Shown piece by piece: positions 56,801-64,000 of a stretch of 64,000 nt of DNA (within the stretch, counting starts at the first letter, position 1; each line of letters opens with the position of its first letter). The notes under the pieces are model-generated. The model searched no databases and had not been told where the DNA came from. It saw nothing but the letters and a program-made list of their open reading frames with translations. The stretch comes from Symsagittifera roscoffensis (taxonomy: Eukaryota > Xenacoelomorpha > Acoela > Convolutidae). The translations under genes were made by a program, and so were the position numbers. The stretch is taken from positions 15,941,006-16,005,005 of the forward strand of contig NC_087063.1 in NCBI RefSeq assembly GCF_963678635.1, read 5' to 3'.

Positions 56801-58434
56801 AAAATTGTGTCTGAAAAAAAGATCCGTATATTCAAGCTTCTAAATACTTATACCGTTTTGACAAGTATCTTACGATAAAACTAATATTTTCTTCATGTTT
56901 TGCCTTTTTATGTGCGACTACTTATAATAAAGGATCAACCTTTTGACAAGTGCTAGATGCAATTATTGGAAAAGATTTAGTCAAGTAAAATCTTGAAAAA
57001 TCATTATTTGAAGGCATAAAGTAGCCAGTATATTATAATTTCATTTATAGTTGTTCTTGTTGTGGAAACATTTGCAAAACAATTAAAAGAAAGATCAATT
57101 GGTTTCAAATTGGTTCTTTGGCGATGAGCTTGACTAACTTTTTACGCCACCGAAAAAAGATAGACTATTTAAAGTTACTCGTTTCGGCGTTGAAAAACGT
57201 CTATTTACACAAATGGACAAAATTAAGCGCAAATTCAAGATTTTACTCTGTAAAAGCCTGTTTTCAATGTTTTTCGAAATTCAGTTAAATTTTTGCTTGA
57301 TCGAGAGCAAAACTAGCGTTTGGCTTTCGGCATCGGAAATGAAATCTTCACTTTGCGAATAAATTAGTCCAGAGCATAGCCAAATTGGCAATTTTCAAAT
57401 CCCCGGAATTAAAAAAAACAACCGGAGGTAAAATATAGTTTTGATCAATTGTCAATAAAGGTTCATTATCTTGAATGGAGTTAAACAATTTTTTGTTATA
57501 AACTACTCTATCGACTGTCGAAATTTGAACAAAAAAGAGAGAAAAGCACCCAAAGCATAAGCATTCGCAATTGTTCAAAGATCAGGACATTAAATCAAAC
57601 AGCTGGTACTGACATAGTTAATAAGACAGTTTTATTAATCGCCTACTCTAGCAAAAACATAATGAAAAAAAAATTGTGTCTGAAAAAAAGATCCGTATAT
57701 TCAAGCTTCTAAATACTTATACCGTTTTGACAAGTATCTTACGATAAAACTAATATTTTCTTCATGTTTTGCCTTTTTATGTGCGACTACTTATAATAAA
57801 GGATCAACCTTTTGACAAGTGCTAGATGCAATTATTGGAAAAGATTTAGTCAAGTAAAATCTTGAAAAATCATTACTTGAAGGCATAAAGTAGCCAGTAT
57901 ATTATAATTTCATTTATAGTTGTTCTTGTTGTGGAAACATTTGCAAAACAATTAAAAGAAAGATCAATTGGTTTCAAATTGGTTCTTTGGCGATGAGCTT
58001 GACTAACTTTTTACGCCACCGAAAAAAGATAGACTATTTAAAGTTACTCGTTTCGGCGTTGAAAAACGTCTATTTACACAAATGGACAAAATTAAGCGCA
58101 AATTCAAGATTTTACTCTGTAAAAGCCTGTTTTCAATGTTTTTCGAAATTCAGTTAAATTTTTGCTTGATCGAGAGCAAAACTAGCGTTTGGCTTTCGGC
58201 ATCGGAAATGAAATCTTCACTTTGCGAATAAATTAGTCCAGAGCATAGCCAAATTGGCAATTTTCAAATCCCCCGAATTAAAAAAAACCGGAGGTAAAAT
58301 ATAGTTTTGATCAAATGTCAATAAAGGTTCATTATCTTTAATGGAGTAAAACAATTTTTTGTTATAAACTACTCTATCGACTGTCGAAATTTGAACAAAA
58401 AAGAGAGAAAAGCACCCAAATCATAAGCATTCGA
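53831..58434. repeat. Satellite-like array, about 870-bp unit, five full copies and a part
   Basis: Unit starts (AAACTAGCGTTT) lie at 53831, 54702, 55573, 56441, 57310 and 58179, giving periods of 871, 871, 868, 869 and 869. The units are nearly identical. Related but more diverged sequence leads in from 53650. Each unit contains TAGTCCAGAGCATAGCCAAA, CCGGAGGTAAAATATAG and GAACAAAAAAGAGAGAAAAG, all recognisable in the arm of the long inverted-repeat element. Recurring frames of 60-90 codons are stop-free by repetition only. Confidence 0.95.
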
Positions 58435-59828
58435 CAGCACTGTATTTCGATTAAACGAAAAACGACGGACTTAAAGAAAGAATTACAGAAGAGCACGGAA
58501 GGCTGGAATTTTTACATGACCGGGGATTAAACAAAGGTCGACAAAATTTTCATTTTTTTTTGAAAATCCGTCCCCTCGAGAAGTTCCTAGATCCTCCCCT
58601 GGGCTCAGCTCATCCTATTGAAATACTTGTCGAAATATCTCTAGCTAATCATCAGAACCGCAAGCATAAAAAAACCGAGGATTTCAGATAGTTGACTATT
58701 TTTCAGAATTTAAGTCAAAACATCTTCGAATATGTTCATAAAGCATGTTTTCAAACAATTTCATTGAGCTAAAATCCTTCATACTCATGTATCCACGAAG
58801 CTGGTAAACAAGATCGTACTTTCACGGATCGTTTCTGGTGTGCGTATCTTGACCTCGCGGAGGTAACCTTCACAATTCATGTCAGTCCAATGATGACAGG
58901 TTGAGTCTTTCTTCGGCAATAGAGTGAAAGAAGATATACTTTTTCTCTGCCGTCGATGATTGATTGGTTTCTGGGAACATTGGAAGTGCGGTTTCTGAGG
59001 ACTTTAACTAATTACCAAATAATAGTGCTTCTTTTGCGATTTCTTTTCACAGAGTTGTGTATTGAGAATTTATCTGCTGGTTTTATCAACAAGATTTAAT
59101 TTTCATGGGAAAAATCATTTCCAAAAATGCCATGAAAACAAGAATCTTCATCATGAAATGTAGCTATGGGCAAATTTAGTTCTATGTGTAACTTAAGTGT
59201 TTTGAGAGAGCACGAAAATTATTTGATCGAACTATGAAAAATTAGACAAAATTTTGACAATTTTTGGAAAACTCGCTCCACCCCCCTTAAAAAAATCCAA
59301 GATCCGCCTTCAAGAAGTCTCATTTCAAAAATGGGTTTAATCACTTTCCTCCAAATAGTTTATACCTGAATAAGAAATCAAATCATTCCATTTGTCACTT
59401 TTTTTATTTGTGTTTTATGCTTGCTATGGATCTTTTATTCCCAAAAAAATTCTCCATATCTAAGTAGTTTTCATTTTTACCAATCAATTTTTCCATTGTT
59501 GAGTCTCAGAATATCTACTTTGTCAGCTGAGACAAATTTTATTTGTTCTCTGATTGTTTAACTTCTGATCAATACACCACACCGTCTGTACATCACAACA
59601 TCTTTTGCCGCTGAATAGGTTCGTGCTACACCTAAGTCCATTATTGGATCTCAATCTTTCTTATTTTCCTTACTGTTAAATAACTGATAGTGAAATACTC
59701 GTCTGCGAGGTTATAGTTGATAATAACTTATAGCCAATGAAAAAACAATTCAGCTTGAAGGGGCATGTCACAATTCTAATATATGATTAAGTTAGATGGA
59801 TCATGCTTGGTTAGTATTTAAGAGGATG

Positions 59829-60237
59829 CTATCTTCCGTATTTATAAGATATAAAGTCCAGAAGCAAAATGGTTAAGGAATACAAGTTAATCTGTTTGCG
59901 TAGTAGTTTTTCAAGCAATTTATTTATGCCTATTTGTTGTTTTTTCAAACATTTTTGATTATAATTTTTCATAATTCGAAAGTCGAGAAAAGCCAGTTTG
60001 GACTTGAGTCGTGCACCTTCAACCTGGAAACTACAAAAGAATGACCAATTATTGCACAAGTAAAGCAAAATCTTCCAAGTACAGTTATCCTCATAATAAA
60101 TTCTTTCCTGTTTGAAAAGGAAAAAAACTTGTTTTCTTTTTACCTTCAACTTTTGCTATTTTTTGTGAAACGGTCAAAGCACTACGACGCATGTAATTGA
60201 GGCTAAGAACACCAAAAGCTGGAAATGCTTGAAACAT
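59829..60237 (-). CDS. Possible two-exon gene, copy 2
   Basis: Exons 60237-60144 and 60016-59829, same lengths and phase as copy 1 (51699-52109). Changes from copy 1 include Gly to Ser near residue 19 and several near the C-terminus (SLPDF becomes LLLDF). Function unknown; may be a pseudogene carried by the repeat. Confidence 0.35.
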
Positions 60238-60257
60238 ATCTCCGTATCAGTTTAGTA

Positions 60258-60859
60258 CAGCGCTGATTTAAATTAACCGGAGAAAACGCGTTAAACTTGA
60301 AATTTAAAATGCTTTTTTCTCAAATTGGATTGAGTTTAGGTGAAAATTTAAGAAGACAAAACTTGCTTAAAATTTTAACAAAATTACTATGCTGTAATTT
60401 GTTTTGCGAAATTCGGGCCCAAAATTTCACCCCAAAAATGGGTCGTTTTGGCTTTTCTTAGTTATCAAAAATTACGCCGAAAATACTCAGTCGATCACAG
60501 TTATAATTGCATCAAAGTGAGCTCCTTACGTAGCCCAACAAACTTTTATATAGTAAAAACGACCTTTTTTGTCTATCAAACAAAAATGAATTAACTTATA
60601 CAATATTTTCGAGATTATACCCTTGTTAAAGTTTGTTGGGCTGCGTAAGGGGCTCACTTTGATATAATTATGTCTGTGATCGACTGCGTTTTTTTGGCGT
60701 AATTTTTTATTAACTGAGAAAAGCCAAAATGACCCATTTTTGAAATAAAACATTGGGTGCGAAGTTAGCAAAACAAATTGCACCATATTAATTCTTTTAA
60801 AATTTTAAGCAAGTTTTGTTTTCATAAATTTTCACCTAAACTTAACCCAAATTGAGAAA
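60258..60859. mobile_element. Palindromic Tc1-tipped element, truncated by the tandem junction
   Basis: Starts TACAGCGCTGATTTAAATTA as at 52130 but loses its last 60 or so bases at the duplication breakpoint, 60859/60860. Confidence 0.8.
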
Positions 60860-63513
60860 AAATGAAATCTTCACTTTGCGAATAAATTAGTCCAGAGCAT
60901 AGCCAAATTGGCAATTTTCAAATCCCCCGAATTAAAAAAAACCGGAGGTAAAATATAGTTTTGATCAATTGTCAATAAAGGTTCATTATCTTTAATGGAG
61001 TAAAACAATTTTTTGTTATAAACTACTCTATCGACTGTCGAAATTTGAACAAAAAAGAGAGAAAAGCACCCAAATCATAAGCATTCGACAGCACTGTATT
61101 TCGATTAAACGAAAAACGACGGACTTAAAGAAAGAATTACAGAAGAGCACGGAAGGCTGGAATTTTTACATGACCGGGGATTAAACAAAGGTCGACAAAA
61201 TTTTCATTTTTTTTTGAAAATCCGTCCCCTCGAGAAGTTCCTAGATCCTCCCCTGGGCTCAGCTCATCCTATTGAAATACTTGTCGAAATATCTCTAGCT
61301 AATCATCAGAACCGCAAGCATAAAAAAACCGAGGATTTCAGATAGTTGACTATTTTTCAGAATTTAAGTCAAAACATCTTCGAATATGTTCATAAAGCAT
61401 GTTTTCAAACAATTTCATTGAGCTAAAATCCTTCATACTCATGTATCCACGAAGCTGGTAAACAAGATCGTACTTTCACGGATCGTTTCTGGTGTGCGTA
61501 TCTTGACCTCGCGGAGGTAACCTTCACAATTCATGTCAGTCCAATGATGACAGGTTGAGTCTTTCTTCGGCAATAGAGTGAAAGAAGATATACTTTTTCT
61601 CTGCCGTCGATGATTGATTGGTTTCTGGGAACATTGGAAGTGCGGTTTCTGAGGACTTTAACTAATTACCAAATAATACTGCTTCTTTTGCGATTTCTTT
61701 TCACAGAGTTGTGTATTGAGAATTTATCTGCTGGTTTTATCAACAAGATTTAATTTTCATGGGAAAAATCATTTCCAAAAATGCCATGAAAACAAGAATC
61801 TTCATCATGAAATGTAGCTATGGGCAAATTTAGTTCTATGTGTAACTTAAGTGTTTTGAGAGAGCACGAAAATTATTTGATCGAACTATGAAAAATTAGA
61901 CAAAATTTTGACAATTTTTGGAAAACTCGCTCCACCCCCCTTAAAAAAATCCAAGATCCGCCTTCAAGAAGTCTCATTTCAAAAATGGGTTTAATCACTT
62001 TCCTCCAAATAGTTTATACCTGAATAAGAAATCAAATCATTCCATTTGTCACTTTTTTTATTTGTGTTTTATGCTTGCTATGGATCTTTTATTCCCAAAA
62101 AAATTCTCCATATCTAAGTAGTTTTCATTTTTACCAATCAATTTTTCCATTGTTGAGTCTCAGAATATCTACTTTGTCAGCTGAGACAAATTTTATTTGT
62201 TCTCTGATTGTTTAACTTCTGATCAATACACCACACCGTCTGTACATCACAACATCTTTTGCCGCTGAATAGGTTCGTGCTACACCTAAGTCCATTATTG
62301 GATCTCAATCTTTCTTATTTTCCTTACTGTTAAATAACTGATAGTGAAATACTCGTCTGCGAGGTTATAGTTGATAATAACTTATAGCCAATGAAAAAAC
62401 AATTCAGCTTGAAGGGGCATGTCACAATTCTAATATATGATTAAGTTAGATGGATCATGCTTGGTTAGTATTTAAGAGGATGCTATCTTCCGTATTTATA
62501 AGATATAAAGTCCAGAAGCAAAATGGTTAAGGAATACAAGTTAATCTGTTTGCGTAGTAGTTTTTCAAGCAATTTATTTATGCCTATTTGTTGTTTTTTC
62601 AAACATTTTTGATTATAATTTTTCATAATTCGAAAGTCGAGAAAAGCCAGTTTGGACTTGAGTCGTGCACCTTCAACCTGGAAACTACAAAAGAATGACC
62701 AATTATTGCACAAGTAAAGCAAAATCTTCCAAGTACAGTTATCCTCATAATAAATTCTTTCCTGTTTGAAAAGGAAAAAAACTTGTTTTCTTTTTACCTT
62801 CAACTTTTGCTATTTTTTGTGAAACGGTCAAAGCACTACGACGCATGTAATTGAGGCTAAGAACACCAAAAGCTGGAAATGCTTGAAACATATCTCCGTA
62901 TCAGTTTAGTACAGCGCTGATTTAAATTAACCGGAGAAAACGCGTTAAACTTGAAATTTAAAATGCTTTTTTCTCAAATTGGATTGAGTTTAGGTGAAAA
63001 TTTAAGAAGACAAAACTTGCTTAAAATTTTAACAAAATTACTATGCTGTAATTTGTTTTGCGAAATTCGGGCCCAAAATTTCACCCCAAAAATGGGTCGT
63101 TTTGGCTTTTCTTAGTTATCAAAAATTACGCCGAAAATACTCAGTCGATCACAGTTATAATTGCATCAAAGTGAGCTCCTTACGTAGCCCAACAAACTTT
63201 TATATAGTAAAAACGACCTTTTTTGTCTATCAAACAAAAATGAATTAACTTATACAATATTTTCGAGATTATACCCTTGTTAAAGTTTGTTGGGCTGCGT
63301 AAGGGGCTCACTTTGATATAATTATGTCTGTGATCGACTGCGTTTTTTTGGCGTAATTTTTTATTAACTGAGAAAAGCCAAAATGACCCATTTTTGAAAT
63401 AAAACATTGGGTGCGAAGTTAGCAAAACAAATTGCACCATATTAATTCTTTTAAAATTTTAAGCAAGTTTTGTTTTCATAAATTTTCACCTAAACTTAAC
63501 CCAAATTGAGAAA
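60860..63513. repeat. 2,654-bp tandem duplication, copy 2
   Basis: Almost base-for-base identical to 58206-60859; I noticed one difference (AATAGTGC near 59021 against AATACTGC near 61675). After it, the palindrome runs on to completion. Confidence 0.92.
62483..62891 (-). CDS. Possible two-exon gene, copy 3
   Basis: Exons 62891-62798 and 62670-62483. The predicted second exon is identical to copy 2, in keeping with the recent tandem duplication, so it adds no independent support. Confidence 0.33.
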
Positions 63514-63571
63514 AAAGCGTTTTAAATTTCAAGTTTAACGCGTTGTGTCCGGTTACTTTAAATCAGCACTG
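62912..63571. mobile_element. Palindromic Tc1-tipped element, 660 bp
   Basis: Complete, from CAGCGCTGATTTAAATTAAC to AAATCAGCACTG, same length as that at 52130-52789. Confidence 0.8.
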
Positions 63572-63618
63572 TATATTATAGATGATAAAATAAGAAACTC
63601 GGCTTACGGTATAATAAG

Positions 63619-64000
63619 CAGTGCTGATTTAAATTAACTGGACAAAACGGGTTAAACTTGAAATTTAAAATGCGTTTTTCTCAAATTGGGTTGAGTTTCG
63701 GTGAAATTTCAAGAAGACAAAACTTGCTTAAAATTTTAACAGAATTACTATGCTGCAACTTGTTTTGCGAAATTCGGGCCCAAAATTTTACCCTCAAAAT
63801 GGGTCATTTTGGCTTTTCTTAGTTATCAAAAATTACGCCGAAAATACCCAGTTGATCACAGTTATAATTACATCAAAGTGAGCCCCTTACGTAGCTCAAC
63901 AAACTTTATTAAAAGTAATTTCTCCAAAAAAATTGCAAATTGTTTAAAAAACATTTTTAAATAAAAAGTTGGTATTTTATATAGTAAAAACGACCTTTTT
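63619..64000. mobile_element. Palindromic Tc1-tipped element, cut by window end
   Basis: Begins CAGTGCTGATTTAAATTAAC and matches 52837 onward. The right half lies beyond the window. Confidence 0.8.

Larger units (their letters stand above)
58206..60859. repeat. 2,654-bp tandem duplication, copy 1
   Basis: It comprises a piece of the satellite unit (58206-58434), a CAGCACTGTATTTCGATTAA junction, then the duplicated block from its MITE tail (58535) into the first palindrome, where it is cut at GAGAAAAA|ATGAAATC. Confidence 0.92.

Noticed and set aside
54491-57578. Repeated 60-90-codon frames in the satellite units treated as a gene family
   Set aside because: Differences between units change amino acids freely, there is no motif, and stop-free frames are kept simply because the units are nearly identical.
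53831-58434. Array considered as CRISPR or as an rRNA or histone repeat unit
   Set aside because: The unit is about 870 bp with no short repeat-spacer pattern, no rRNA sequence and no histone frames.

Overview
The window is AT-rich animal nuclear DNA. It has spliced genes with GT-AG introns, an unc-4/Uncx-class homeobox gene, a cutC-family gene, one LTR retrotransposon and a great many fold-back, MITE-like and tandem repeats. The homeobox class makes it a bilaterian-type animal. Its homeodomain is divergent, so I place it only as a fast-evolving invertebrate and do not name a phylum. Host exons use the standard code.

Layout, 1-20,590. T-rich tandem repeats (421-2185) lie upstream of the 3' exons of a cutC homologue (3809-4733, + strand). 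Three perfect or near-perfect fold-backs follow within 800 bp; two of them have different stems around the same 33-nt loop. A tRNA-like relic, one weak exon candidate (7956-8294, -), hAT-type MITE copies, a candidate single-exon secreted protein (13910-14344, -) and a cluster of short TIR elements (15505-17570) come next. A 0.64-kb palindrome (19796-20432) ends this part.

Layout, 20,591-27,724. A complete but broken Ty3/gypsy-type retrotransposon lies on the minus strand. It has LTRs of 258 and 243 bp, a CCAAC target duplication, a primer-binding site directly against the 5' LTR, and gag-protease-RT-RNase H-integrase regions interrupted by in-frame stops and frameshifts.

Layout, 27,725-43,217. 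There is little coding signal. The stretch holds a long inverted-repeat element (28585-29631), MITE copies, a GTT microsatellite, GCGCCGC-punctuated and CGAGCACGG minisatellites, and old direct duplications. One duplication is split by a MITE with a perfect 8-bp target duplication.

Layout, 43,218-48,596. A four-exon unc-4/Uncx homologue on the minus strand can be assembled end to end (434 residues). It has a homeodomain split after residue 46, the family's post-homeodomain motif and a C-terminal eh1-like Groucho-binding motif. Its introns have taken in MITEs and a 1.1-kb fold-back element.

Layout, 48,600-64,000. This is a complex repeat domain. A roughly 3.2-kb block carries a MITE tail, a possible 93-residue two-exon gene and two Tc1-tipped palindromes. 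It is followed by an array of about 870-bp units (five full copies) whose sequence comes from the dispersed fold-back element, and then by further copies of the block. A 2,654-bp stretch of these is in nearly perfect tandem. The arrangement implies that the MITE inserted before the block was duplicated. The window ends inside the last copy.
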